Positions 1 to 6,669 of a stretch of DNA of 16,853 bases are shown here, piece by piece; position 1 is the first letter of the stretch, and every line of letters begins with the position of its first letter. The position numbers were made by a program, and so were the translations under genes. The notes under the pieces are model-generated. The model was not told where the DNA came from, made no database searches, and saw only the letters and a program-made list of their open reading frames with translations. This stretch comes from DATMMS01 sp036824145 (GTDB lineage Bacteria > Chloroflexota > Dormibacteria > DASZGP01): positions 1 to 16,853 of the forward strand of contig DAITAT010000037.1 in the NCBI GenBank assembly GCA_036824145.1, written 5' to 3'.

Positions 1-116
1 TCGAGTACCTGGCCCTGGTTACCGGTTACCGAGACCTCTTGATCCTGGTCGCGGTTCTCTACGCCCTGGCGTTCCTGACCGGTCGGCGGCACCTGGTGGC
101 GTGGCAGGCCGCTTAG
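1..116 (+). CDS. C-terminal end of a membrane protein (partial)
   Basis: The reading frame entering at base 3 stays open for 37 codons and stops with TAG at 114-116. The translated tail has a hydrophobic run (LLILVAVLYALAFL) followed by a basic patch (GRRH) and a short end. That is what the last transmembrane helix and cytoplasmic tail of an integral membrane protein look like. The rest of the gene lies outside the window, so no family can be assigned. A GC-rich hairpin begins two bases after the stop, which supports this being a real gene end. It is the only plus-strand gene in the left half and converges on the tRNA/ftsB/mfd block. Confidence 0.55.
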   Translation, partial: EYLALVTGYRDLLILVAVLYALAFLTGRRHLVAWQAA

Positions 117-118
117 CC

Positions 119-142
119 GCAGGGTAGCGGCGGCCGCCCTGC
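119..142 (+). terminator. GC-rich hairpin after the membrane-protein stop
   Basis: GCAGG (119-123) pairs with CCTGC (138-142). Inside it, after a 3-base bulge, GCGG (127-130) pairs with CCGC (134-137) around a CGG loop. It starts two bases after the TAG stop. No T-tract follows, so it is a weak terminator candidate or an mRNA 3'-end stabiliser. The rest of the gap to base 294 holds no gene I can support. Confidence 0.35.
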
Positions 143-262
143 CGTCCGGGACCAGCGCAGCCGTAGCCGGTTTGCCCGGCGCCAGACAATCGAGGCGCTA
201 GGAGAACCTCGCTTCGATCTGGCCTTTCCGTGACCATTTCACCCGCGGATCGGCTCTCTCAG

Positions 263-280
263 GATCGCCAGGGGCGGATC
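263..280 (-). other. Small hairpin downstream of tRNA-fMet
   Basis: On the minus strand GATC-C-GCC pairs with GGC-GATC around a CCT loop (7 pairs, one bulged C), starting 14 bases after the tRNA CCA. It could be a trailer or termination hairpin, but there is no T-tract behind it. Confidence 0.25.
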
Positions 281-294
281 TCGTATTCAGAAGT

Positions 295-369
295 TGGTTG
301 CGCGGGTCAGATTCGAACTGACGACCTTCGGGTTATGAGCCCGACGAGCTGCCACTGCTCCACCGCGCG
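295..369 (-). tRNA. Initiator tRNA-fMet (anticodon CAT)
   Basis: The complement folds into a complete cloverleaf. Acceptor CGCGCGG pairs with CCGCGCA, leaving a C1-A72 mismatch, the hallmark of bacterial initiator tRNA. D-arm: GAGC/GCTC with a 7-base loop. Anticodon arm: TCGGG-CTCATAA-CCCGA, with the three stacked G-C pairs typical of initiators; the anticodon CAT is the complement of 335-337. The variable loop is 5 bases, and the T-arm is GTCAG-TTCGAAT-CTGAC. Discriminator A is at 298 and CCA (295-297) is encoded in the gene. It charges the formyl-methionine that starts every protein. The gene lies 47 bases downstream of ftsB on the same strand, with its own possible promoter. Confidence 0.96.
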
Positions 370-374
370 AACCG

Positions 375-383
375 AATATAGCA
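375..383 (-). promoter_or_regulatory. Extended -10 promoter for tRNA-fMet
   Basis: The minus strand reads TGC-TATATT, an extended -10 element (TGn plus a 5/6 match to TATAAT). It ends 5 bases before the tRNA 5' end. There is no recognisable -35, which extended -10 promoters can do without. The transcript would begin at or next to base 1 of the mature tRNA. Inference from sequence match only. Confidence 0.45.
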
Positions 384-386
384 AAG

Positions 387-403
387 CCGGCCTTGTCGGC
401 CGG
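387..403 (-). terminator. Hairpin between ftsB and tRNA-fMet
   Basis: CCGGCC (387-392) and GGCCGG (398-403) form a perfect 6-bp stem with a 5-base loop. It lies 13 bases beyond the ftsB stop codon on the minus strand and just upstream of the tRNA -10. Only a short CTTT follows, so it may be a weak terminator that separates ftsB from the tRNA transcript. Confidence 0.35.
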
Positions 404-416
404 AACGCAGCTGATC

Positions 417-848
417 TCAGTGGAACGGTGCGGTAAGGCCGCTCCAGAGATCCTGCCAGAAGCCGCCCGACGAGGCCGGTCTGCCGCTTCCGCCGGCGAC
501 GGGCACGAGGCGAGGAGACGGGCTTGGTCCAGGTGAGGGCTGAGCGATGACATAAACCTTCTCATCACGCTGGACGTAATTGTGAAGCCGCTCCTGCTCT
601 TCTTTTCCGCCTGGTTGGGCCAGGGCCAAGAGCTGAGATTGATAGGCGCGGTTGCCGTCCGCAAGGCGCTGGTTCTCTTGCTGGAGCTGAGCCGCCTCGG
701 CGTTGAGCCGGTAAGCAACGACGATCTTGGCGACAAATCCAGAACCCACCCATAGCGCGGCCACGAACAGCAACAGGATTCCAACTCGGCCGGGCGTGAC
801 TAGAGGTCCCGACGAGCTCGCGTTCTTTTTCAGTCGTTGTCTTGCCAA
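417..848 (-). CDS. Septum formation initiator (FtsB/DivIC-like)
   Basis: A 143-residue bitopic membrane protein of the FtsB/DivIC family. These link FtsL/FtsQ-type partners in the divisome and act at the cytoplasmic membrane with the coiled coil outside. The layout is classic: a short basic cytoplasmic start, one transmembrane helix at about 22-44, a coiled coil at about 46-76 (LNAEAAQLQQENQRL), then an ExxxYV..DEKVYVIA segment near 86-102 like the family's conserved end. A Pro/Ser/Gly-rich tail (103-128) follows. The start is TTG; an in-frame TGA lies upstream with no ATG or GTG between, so TTG is the best available. No clear Shine-Dalgarno precedes it. FtsB and DivIC cannot be told apart here, so no symbol is given. 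A promoter candidate lies about 50 bases upstream. Confidence 0.82.
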   Translation of the reverse strand: MARQRLKKNASSSGPLVTPGRVGILLLFVAALWVGSGFVAKIVVAYRLNAEAAQLQQENQRLADGNRAYQSQLLALAQPGGKEEQERLHNYVQRDEKVYVIAQPSPGPSPSPRLVPVAGGSGRPASSGGFWQDLWSGLTAPFH

Positions 849-873
849 AACGTAAAGAGGAGTGACTCGACCA

Positions 874-888
874 CGGCGGGAACCGCCG
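874..888 (-). other. Hairpin in the ftsB-like leader
   Basis: CGGCGG (874-879) and CCGCCG (883-888) form a 6-bp stem with a 3-base loop. It falls between the predicted transcription start (about 892) and the TTG start codon, so it would be the first structure in the mRNA leader. Function unknown. Confidence 0.3.
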
Positions 889-898
889 CTTCGGGGCG

Positions 899-927
899 AT
901 CATACCCCGGGGGTCGTATTCGAGCAA
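899..927 (-). promoter_or_regulatory. Promoter candidate for the ftsB-like gene
   Basis: Minus strand: TTGCTC (-35, complement of 922-927), exactly 17 bases, then TATGAT (-10, complement of 899-904; 5/6 match). Predicted start near 892 gives a leader of about 45 bases. The -35 is a weak match (3/6). Confidence 0.5.
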
Positions 928-942
928 TGCGCGAGTTGTATT

Positions 943-957
943 GGGCGCCGGGCGCCC
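943..957 (-). terminator. GC-rich hairpin between mazG and ftsB-like gene
   Basis: GGGCGC (943-948) and GCGCCC (952-957) form a 6-bp stem with a 3-base loop, 28 bases after the mazG stop and upstream of the ftsB promoter candidate. No T-tract. Its position suggests it ends the mazG transcript, but that is inference. Confidence 0.3.
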
Positions 958-985
958 ACCGGGCGGCGCCCCGACGCCTGCGGCC

Positions 986-1807
986 TCAGGACTCGAGCTT
1001 GGCCTGCTCCCAGAGCCTGTCCAGTTCCTCGGGCATCATGTCGCGGACATCGGTGCGCTGGTCCCTGGCGGCCTGCTCGACGTGCTCGAATCGGTGCTGG
1101 AACCGGCGCGCGCTGGAGCGGAGGGCATCCTCGGGGTTGATCCGGATGTGGCGGGCCAGGTTGACAAGGGCGAACAGGAGGTCGCCAAGCTCCTCCTCCT
1201 GGCGCTGCCGGTCAGCTTCCTGGCTCAGCTCGCGGGCCTCCTCGGCGACCTTGTCGAGCACGCCCTCGGTGTTCTTCCAGTCGAAGCCGACCCGGGCCGC
1301 CCGCTTCTGGATCGATAGCGCCCGGGCCAGTGCCGGCAGCGTCTTTGGCGCGCCCTCCAGCGCCGAGACCCTTCCCTGCTTGCGTTTCTCCTTGTTCTTC
1401 AGGCCCTCCCAATTGGCCAGCACCTGGTCGGCGTCGGCCACCTCGACGTCGCCAAAGACGTGCGGGTGGCGATGCACCATCTTGGCGGTGACGTGCTGGG
1501 CAACGTCGGCGATGCTGAACTCGCCGGCTTCCTGGGCGATGGCGTGGTGCATGAAGACCTGCAGCAGGATGTCCCCCAGCTCCTCGCTGACGTCATCGAT
1601 GGAACCGGCCTCGATCGCCTCCAGCAGCTCGTACGTCTCCTCGAGCAGGTAGGGCCGCAGGCTGAGGTGCGATTGCTCGCCGTCCCAGGGGCAGCCATCG
1701 GGCGCGCGCAGCGCCTCTACCACCTCGAGCATCTCGCGCAAACGCTGCACATTCTCCTCGCGGGTCGGCTTCAGCTTGGGGTGTTTCAGCGGTTTAGAGT
1801 CGGCCAT
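986..1807 (-). CDS. mazG: Nucleoside triphosphate pyrophosphohydrolase MazG
   Basis: A 273-residue protein, close to the 263 of E. coli MazG. It hydrolyses (d)NTPs to NMP and pyrophosphate, cleaning the nucleotide pool, and acts in the cytosol. It has the tandem all-alpha MazG domains. The N-terminal domain has CPWD (39-42), EETYE (56-60) and EELGD (75-79). The C-terminal domain has EEARE (189-193) and EEELGD (204-209), the Mg-binding EExxE...ExxD pattern. The HRHPHVFGD segment (112-120) is typical. The ATG start has no Shine-Dalgarno but has a TAGCAT box 7 bases upstream, which hints at a leaderless transcript in addition to read-through from mfd, whose stop is 39 bases upstream. Its position after mfd is common in Gram-positive genomes. 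Confidence 0.95.
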   Translation of the reverse strand: MADSKPLKHPKLKPTREENVQRLREMLEVVEALRAPDGCPWDGEQSHLSLRPYLLEETYELLEAIEAGSIDDVSEELGDILLQVFMHHAIAQEAGEFSIADVAQHVTAKMVHRHPHVFGDVEVADADQVLANWEGLKNKEKRKQGRVSALEGAPKTLPALARALSIQKRAARVGFDWKNTEGVLDKVAEEARELSQEADRQRQEEELGDLLFALVNLARHIRINPEDALRSSARRFQHRFEHVEQAARDQRTDVRDMMPEELDRLWEQAKLES

Positions 1808-1814
1808 GGAATTG

Positions 1815-1820
1815 ATGCTA
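1815..1820 (-). promoter_or_regulatory. Possible -10 box before mazG (leaderless)
   Basis: Minus strand TAGCAT, 7 bases before the mazG ATG, in the mfd-mazG gap. It fits the TANNNT pattern of leaderless promoters. No -35 is visible. Confidence 0.35.
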
Positions 1821-1846
1821 CCGGGCGATCCTAGCGACGACCTGGC

Positions 1847-4800
1847 TCAAGCGGCGGCCGGTTGCGCGGCGAGGTCGGCGATGACCCGAAGCAGCTCATC
1901 CTGCCAGCCGCCGCCCGCCGCTCGCCAGCCGAAGCGCAGGCGCGATCGCCTGGCCTCGAGGTGCCGGTGGCGCCCCGCGACCGCGGCGAGGTCGCGGCCG
2001 TCGCCGGGGGCCACCCGGAGCTCAAGCTCTCCCTCGTCGACATGGACGGCACGGACCGCCGCCGCCTGGGCGGCCAGCTTGACGCGCAGGCTGAAGAGAA
2101 GGTTGTCGACCGGCCCGGGGACCTGGCCAAAGCGATCCTTGAGCCGCCGCGCCTGGGTCTGCAGCTCGGCATCGCTGGTGGCGGCGGCCAGCTGCTGGTA
2201 GACCTGCAGCCGGACCCGCTCGTCGGGCACATAGTCGTGTGGTAGGTAGTGGTCGAGGGGCAGCTCCAGCGGCGTCACGGCCGGGGTCTCGTCGGCATCA
2301 GTCGCAACCGCCGGCGCCTGGCCCGGGACCTGGGCGCGCAAAGCGCCGACCGCGTCGCGGAGCATCTGGTTGTACATCTCCAGGCCGACGACGGCGATCT
2401 CGCCACTCTGCTCCCGGCCGAGCAGGTTGCCGGCGCCGCGGATCTCGAGGTCTTTGAGCGCCAGCTTGAAGCCCGATCCCAGCTCCTGGTACTCGCCGAT
2501 GACGTCGAGCCGCTTGTCGGCGTGTTCAGTCAGCGACCGCTGCGGGTCGTAGAGGAAGTAGGCGTAGGCTCGCTCGCCCGAGCGTCCCACCCGTCCGCGA
2601 AGCTGGTAGAGGTCGGCGAGGCCGAAGCGGTCGGCGTCCTGGACCATGATCGCGTTGGCGGTGGGGATGTCGAGGCCCGACTCGATGATCGTGGTGCAGA
2701 CAAGGACATCGAACTCGCGGCTCACGAACGCCGTCATCGCCCTGGCCAGCTCGCCCTCCTCCATCTGGCCGTGGGCGACCACGACGCGGGCCTCTGGGAC
2801 CAGCCGCCGGACGCGGTCGGCGGCCTTCCTGATGGTGCGGACGCGGTTGTGGACGAAGAACGCCTGGCGCTCGCGGTGAAGCTCTCGCATCATCACCTCG
2901 CGGACCAGGTTGTCGGCGTCGGCGGTCACGAAGGTGCGGATCGGCACCCGCTCCTCGGGCGGGGTGGCGAGGACGCTGAGGTCCCGGATTCCCCCCAGGG
3001 ACATGTGTAGCGTCCGCGGGATCGGCGTCGCCGACATGCTGAGCACGTCCACCGACGCTCGCATCCGCTTTAGGCGCTCCTTTTGCGCCACCCCGAAGCG
3101 CTGCTCCTCGTCGACGATCAGCAGTCCCAGGTCTTTGAAACGCACCCGGCCGGTGAGGATCCGGTGGGTGGCGATGACGATGTCGACGGTGCCGTCGGCC
3201 AGCCCCGCCCGGACCCCCTCGGCCTCGTCGTCTGACCGGAATCGCGACAGCATCTCAACCCGAACCGGGTAGGGCTTGAGACGCGCGCCAAAGGTCAAGT
3301 AATGCTGGTTGGCGAGGACCGTGGTCGGCACCAGCACCGCCACCTGCTTGCCGTCGCTAGCGGCTTTGAAGGCGGCCCGCAGCGCCACCTCCGTCTTGCC
3401 GAAGCCGACGTCGCCGCAGAGCAGGCGGTCCATCGGCCGCGTCGATTCCATGTCGGCTTTGATCTCCTCGATGGCGCGGAGCTGGTCGGGAGTTTCCTGG
3501 TACGGGAAGGCCATCTCGAGCTCCGACTGCCAGGGGCCGTCGGGTGCGAAGGCGTGGCCCTGGGCGACCTCGCGCCTGGCGTAGATCTGGATCAGCTCGC
3601 CGGCCATCTCCGCCACCGCCTGTCGCACCTTGCGTTTGGTGCGGTCCCAGTCGCCGGTCCCCAGCCGGCTCAGCTTGGGGTCCTCGCCCTCGGCTCCGCC
3701 GACGTAGAGCTGGATGCGATCCATGTTCTCCACCGGGACAAAGACGCGGTCGCCGCCGGCGTACTCGAGGTGGATGTACTCGCGCTCTGCGCCGGCGTCG
3801 TCGATCGATCGCAGGCCCTGGAAGCGCCCTACGCCGTGGTCGCGATGCACCACCAGCTGGCCCGGCTGGATCTCGAGGCGGAAGGCGGTGGCGGCGTCGG
3901 TGGCCTGGCCCGCGGCGACCCGGCGGCGGCGGCGTTCGGGGCGGGCCAGGCCGAAGAGCTCGAGGTCGCTGTACAAGCGAAGGTTGGCGGCCGGCAGGCG
4001 GAAGCCGGTGCGCAAGGAGGCGTCGACGGCGACCGCGCCGCGCGCCGGGAGTTCGGTGCTGTCGACGTCCAGCTCTTCGACCTGGGTCAGGGCAATTCCC
4101 TCGGGGTCCACCAGCGACGCCAATCGATCGAGGTGGCGGGTGGTGAACACAAGTCGCTCGCCGTCCGCAAGGGCGCCCTTCACCTCGCCGCCAAGCGCCT
4201 CCGGTCGCCCCACCAGGCTCGCCGGCGCCAGCCAGCCGAGGTCGATCGCCCCCGGCTCAGCCACTCGGTCAACGTAGATGGTGGCGCCGAATCGCGCCTC
4301 CAGGTCGCGGAAGGGAATCAGGCCGGAGCGCAGCCCGCGCGGCAGCTCACCGTGGTCGGCTTCGCTGGCGATCAGCTCCTCGGTCTCGAGCCGGTGGCGC
4401 TCCGCTTGGGCGCCCACCCGCCCCGGCTCGATCATCAGCACCAGCGGCGCCGCCTGGAAGTAGTCAAAGAGCGACGCCGGCCTCTCGCTCAGGTAGGGGT
4501 AGAGGGTCTCGACCCCGGGGAAGTAGCCCGCCTCAGCGAGATGGGCGATGTGCTCCTGCCACTGCACCGCCACCTCCGGCAGGCAGTCGGTGAAATCAAG
4601 CGAGCGCAGCCGCTCGAGCGCCGATTCGACCTCAGCCTGGCGATGCGGAAATTCCCGAGCGGGCAGCAGCTCGGCCTCGGTGAGCTTGGTGATCGACGCC
4701 TGCGACGTGACCTCGAAGCCGCGGATCGATTCCACCTCGTTGCCAAAGAACTCGATCCTCAGGGGTCCCGAGTCGGTTTGAGGAAAGACATCGACGATGC

Positions 4801-5350
4801 CTCCCCGGACCGCGAACTGGCCCGGCGCCTCGACCTCGGGCTCGCGGCTGTACCCCCACTCGACGAGCCACCCGACAAGGTGGTCCAGCCCGGCGCCCGG
4901 TCCGACGCGAACGGTCAGGAGGCCGCCGGCAAAGCTCTCCGGATCGGGTGCAGGGCGAGCCAGGCCCAGGGGGCTGGCGGCGACCACCGCGGTGCCATCG
5001 CCAAGCAGGGCGGCCTGCGTTGCCAGCCGCGCCGCCACGATCTCATCCGCCGGCGGGGTCCGATCCATCGGCAGGACGTCGGCCGCCGGGTAATGGAGGG
5101 CCCGCTGGACGCCCTCAAAGGCGAGCAGGTCATCAACCAGGGCCTGGGGATCGGACGCGATGACCAGGACGCTGGTGCCCAGCCGGGCGCGCAGGTGCTC
5201 GGCCAACAACCCCCACGAGCCCTCGGGTGCACCGCCGACCGCGATGGGAGCGCCTGGTCGCGCCTCGGCGATGCGCTGGACCACGCTTTCCAGCGCCGGG
5301 TCCGCCCCCAGCAGCCCGGTGATGGTCTGCGCGGCCACCGCTTTGGTCAA
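1847..5350 (-). CDS. mfd: Transcription-repair coupling factor Mfd
   Basis: A 1167-residue SF2 translocase, full length for the family (E. coli 1148). It binds stalled RNA polymerase, pushes it off DNA lesions and recruits UvrA. Order: UvrB-like N-terminal region with GQFAVRGGIVDVFP at about 174-190; RNA-polymerase-interacting domain at about 490-590 (HRDHGVGRFQGL...VFVPVENMDRIQLY); motor with Walker A GDVGFGKTE (K652) and DEEQ box (D747-Q750); motif VI QLRGRVGRSGE; TRG motif around ELGSGFKLALKDLEIRGAGNLLG; C-terminal autoinhibitory TRCF domain. The TTG start overlaps the pth stop as TTGA, so translation is probably coupled to pth; a GTG four codons inside is an alternative. No strong Shine-Dalgarno. 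A long antisense frame is open over the 5' half, but it is a codon-bias shadow. Confidence 0.98.
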   Translation of the reverse strand: MTKAVAAQTITGLLGADPALESVVQRIAEARPGAPIAVGGAPEGSWGLLAEHLRARLGTSVLVIASDPQALVDDLLAFEGVQRALHYPAADVLPMDRTPPADEIVAARLATQAALLGDGTAVVAASPLGLARPAPDPESFAGGLLTVRVGPGAGLDHLVGWLVEWGYSREPEVEAPGQFAVRGGIVDVFPQTDSGPLRIEFFGNEVESIRGFEVTSQASITKLTEAELLPAREFPHRQAEVESALERLRSLDFTDCLPEVAVQWQEHIAHLAEAGYFPGVETLYPYLSERPASLFDYFQAAPLVLMIEPGRVGAQAERHRLETEELIASEADHGELPRGLRSGLIPFRDLEARFGATIYVDRVAEPGAIDLGWLAPASLVGRPEALGGEVKGALADGERLVFTTRHLDRLASLVDPEGIALTQVEELDVDSTELPARGAVAVDASLRTGFRLPAANLRLYSDLELFGLARPERRRRRVAAGQATDAATAFRLEIQPGQLVVHRDHGVGRFQGLRSIDDAGAEREYIHLEYAGGDRVFVPVENMDRIQLYVGGAEGEDPKLSRLGTGDWDRTKRKVRQAVAEMAGELIQIYARREVAQGHAFAPDGPWQSELEMAFPYQETPDQLRAIEEIKADMESTRPMDRLLCGDVGFGKTEVALRAAFKAASDGKQVAVLVPTTVLANQHYLTFGARLKPYPVRVEMLSRFRSDDEAEGVRAGLADGTVDIVIATHRILTGRVRFKDLGLLIVDEEQRFGVAQKERLKRMRASVDVLSMSATPIPRTLHMSLGGIRDLSVLATPPEERVPIRTFVTADADNLVREVMMRELHRERQAFFVHNRVRTIRKAADRVRRLVPEARVVVAHGQMEEGELARAMTAFVSREFDVLVCTTIIESGLDIPTANAIMVQDADRFGLADLYQLRGRVGRSGERAYAYFLYDPQRSLTEHADKRLDVIGEYQELGSGFKLALKDLEIRGAGNLLGREQSGEIAVVGLEMYNQMLRDAVGALRAQVPGQAPAVATDADETPAVTPLELPLDHYLPHDYVPDERVRLQVYQQLAAATSDAELQTQARRLKDRFGQVPGPVDNLLFSLRVKLAAQAAAVRAVHVDEGELELRVAPGDGRDLAAVAGRHRHLEARRSRLRFGWRAAGGGWQDELLRVIADLAAQPAAA

Positions 5351-5955
5351 GCGGAGCGCCCGTTGTGACGGTTCATGCTGATATCGATGCCGTCGGTCAG
5401 CGCATCCAAGACGGCGTCAACGGTGATGGCGATGAGGGCGGGCAGCCGCCGACGCTCATCTTCGGTGAACGGCGACAAGAGGTGGTCGACCGCGTCCGCG
5501 GGCTCGGGCCGGCCTACCCCCATGCGGTAGCGGACAAAGCCGCTGTCGCCAAGCTCGGCGATCAGCGAGCGAACCCCATTGTTGCCGCCCGCGGCGCCGC
5601 CCTTGCGGATGCGCAGCTTGCCAAAGGGGATGTCCATCTCATCGTGGATGATCCACACGTCGGACGGGGTGAGCTTGTGCTTGCGGACCAGCGCCGCCGC
5701 CGCCCGGCCACTCAGGTTCATGAACGTCTGCGGCTTGGCGAGCAACACCGACCCCTCGCGTCCCCGAGCCTTGGCCGTCGCCACCAGGGCATTGGAGCTG
5801 CGCTCGGTGACCCGCACCCCGAGGCGCCGGGCCAGCTCAGTCAGGCACATGAAGCCAAGGTTGTGCCGCGAGCCGCTGTACTCCCGGCCGGGGTTCCCCA
5901 GGCCGATGATGATGAGGTCGACCGGTGGCGTCGCGGGCTTGCGCCGGAAGGTCAC
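5347..5955 (-). CDS. pth: Peptidyl-tRNA hydrolase Pth
   Basis: A 202-residue cytosolic enzyme that cleaves the ester bond of peptidyl-tRNA dropped from ribosomes, recycling tRNA. Motifs: GLGNPG (18-23, N21), SRHNLGF with catalytic H31, KPQTFMNLSG (74-83), HDEMD (104-108, D105 for the family's catalytic-assisting Asp), and GGAAGGNNG (119-127). In most bacterial Pth the last motif reads GHNG; here the His is Asn (N125), while the next Asn (N126) is kept. The start is GTG, overlapping the ybeY stop as GTGA; the 12-residue lead before the core fold has no other start codon. Its own stop overlaps mfd's start. ybeY-pth-mfd is therefore a coupled translation run. Confidence 0.97.
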   Translation of the reverse strand: MTFRRKPATPPVDLIIIGLGNPGREYSGSRHNLGFMCLTELARRLGVRVTERSSNALVATAKARGREGSVLLAKPQTFMNLSGRAAAALVRKHKLTPSDVWIIHDEMDIPFGKLRIRKGGAAGGNNGVRSLIAELGDSGFVRYRMGVGRPEPADAVDHLLSPFTEDERRRLPALIAITVDAVLDALTDGIDISMNRHNGRSA

Positions 5956-6386
5956 GGCAACGGCCCCAGGCTGTCCACGATCGCATCGGTGCGCGCGAAC
6001 ATCACCCGCTGGTCAGGTTTCCGGGCGTGGTCGTAGCCGAGCAGGTGGAGAAAACCATGCACCGTCAGTGTGGCGGCCTCGCGATCGAGGCTGTGCCCGG
6101 CGGCGGCGGCCTGCGCACGCACGTGGTCGAGGGAGAGGATGATGTCGCCAAGCTCGCCCTCCGCCTGATTGGGAAAAGAAAGGACGTCGGTGGCGTGGTC
6201 CTCGTTGGCAAAGCGCCGGTTGTAGTCGCGGATGGTGTCGTCATCGCAGACCAACACGCCCACGCTGACGCCGGCCGGTACGGACTCGTGGTTGGCAGCG
6301 GCTTGCAGGGCGCGGCGGATCACGGCGCGTGCGGGCAGCGGCCGGTAGCGGCTGCGAATGTTGATCTCGAGGCGACGTGGGGCCAC
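5952..6386 (-). CDS. ybeY: Endoribonuclease YbeY
   Basis: A 144-residue zinc-dependent single-strand RNase of the UPF0054 family, involved in 16S rRNA 3'-end maturation and ribosome quality control. The diagnostic HGFLHLLGYDH motif gives zinc ligands H110, H114 and H120. The NxxFxxxDxxTDVLSFP signature is present at 56-72, followed by GDIILS. The start is GTG; no ATG is available near the start of the conserved region, and the upstream context is G-rich (GGGG just before the codon) without a classical Shine-Dalgarno. It follows rpsU by 26 bases and overlaps pth by four (GTGA). Being next to a small-subunit protein gene whose product sits by the 16S 3' end fits its job. Confidence 0.96.
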   Translation of the reverse strand: MAPRRLEINIRSRYRPLPARAVIRRALQAAANHESVPAGVSVGVLVCDDDTIRDYNRRFANEDHATDVLSFPNQAEGELGDIILSLDHVRAQAAAAGHSLDREAATLTVHGFLHLLGYDHARKPDQRVMFARTDAIVDSLGPLP

Positions 6387-6412
6387 CCCCGTGGCAGGCT
6401 GGCGGGCGCCGG

Positions 6413-6595
6413 TCAGCCGGCGCGCGACCGCCGCTTGCGAGCCGCGACCAGCTTCTTCTTGCGTCGCACGCTGGGCTTCTCGTAGTGCTCGCGCCGGCGG
6501 ACCTCGGAGAGGACCCCGTTTTGCTTGATCTTCTTGTTGAAACGACGGAGGGCACTCTCGAAGGTTTCGCCTTCGCGAACCTTTACCTCGGACAT
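6413..6595 (-). CDS. rpsU: Ribosomal protein bS21
   Basis: A 60-residue basic protein, normal bS21 length. It sits on the 30S platform beside the 16S 3' tail that carries the anti-Shine-Dalgarno. Recognisable features are the VKVREGETFESALRRFNKKI start, a central EVRRREHYEKPS segment, and a Lys/Arg-rich tail (RRKKKLVAARKRRSRAG). I chose the ATG at 6593-6595 because AAGGAGGTGATCC lies five bases upstream. An in-frame ATG at 6614-6616 directly abuts that Shine-Dalgarno and would add seven residues not found in the family. The longer in-frame extension further upstream is not coding. It is followed closely by ybeY. A leader with a strong hairpin precedes it. Confidence 0.96.
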   Translation of the reverse strand: MSEVKVREGETFESALRRFNKKIKQNGVLSEVRRREHYEKPSVRRKKKLVAARKRRSRAG

Positions 6596-6600
6596 AGAGT

Positions 6601-6613
6601 GGATCACCTCCTT
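6601..6613 (-). promoter_or_regulatory. Extended Shine-Dalgarno of rpsU
   Basis: Minus strand AAGGAGGTGATCC is complementary over 13 bases to the canonical bacterial 16S 3' tail (GGATCACCTCCTT appears verbatim on the plus strand). The gap to ATG is 5 bases, or 11 from the GGAGG core. It decides the rpsU start and is far stronger than any other site in the window. Confidence 0.85.
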
Positions 6614-6647
6614 CATCGGGACTGCGTCAATGGGTCGATTGGGGGCG

Positions 6648-6666
6648 CGCGGCAAGTTCTGCCGCG
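6648..6666 (-). other. Perfect hairpin in rpsU leader / after the DUF885 stop
   Basis: CGCGGCA (6648-6654) and TGCCGCG (6660-6666) form a 7-bp stem with a 5-base loop. It starts 3 bases after the upstream gene's TGA and 52 bases before the rpsU ATG. No T-tract, so it is either a weak terminator for the upstream gene or the 5' structure of the rpsU mRNA. Confidence 0.5.
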
Positions 6667-6669
6667 AAT

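Noticed and set aside
19..237. 72-codon minus-strand open frame at the left edge
   Set aside because: Pro/Gly/Arg-rich, crosses the end of the membrane-protein gene, no motifs or ribosome site.
3302..5368. 688-codon plus-strand open frame
   Set aside because: Exactly antisense to mfd; Ala/Gly/Arg/Gln-rich translation with no family motifs. GC-rich codon bias keeps the opposite frame open.
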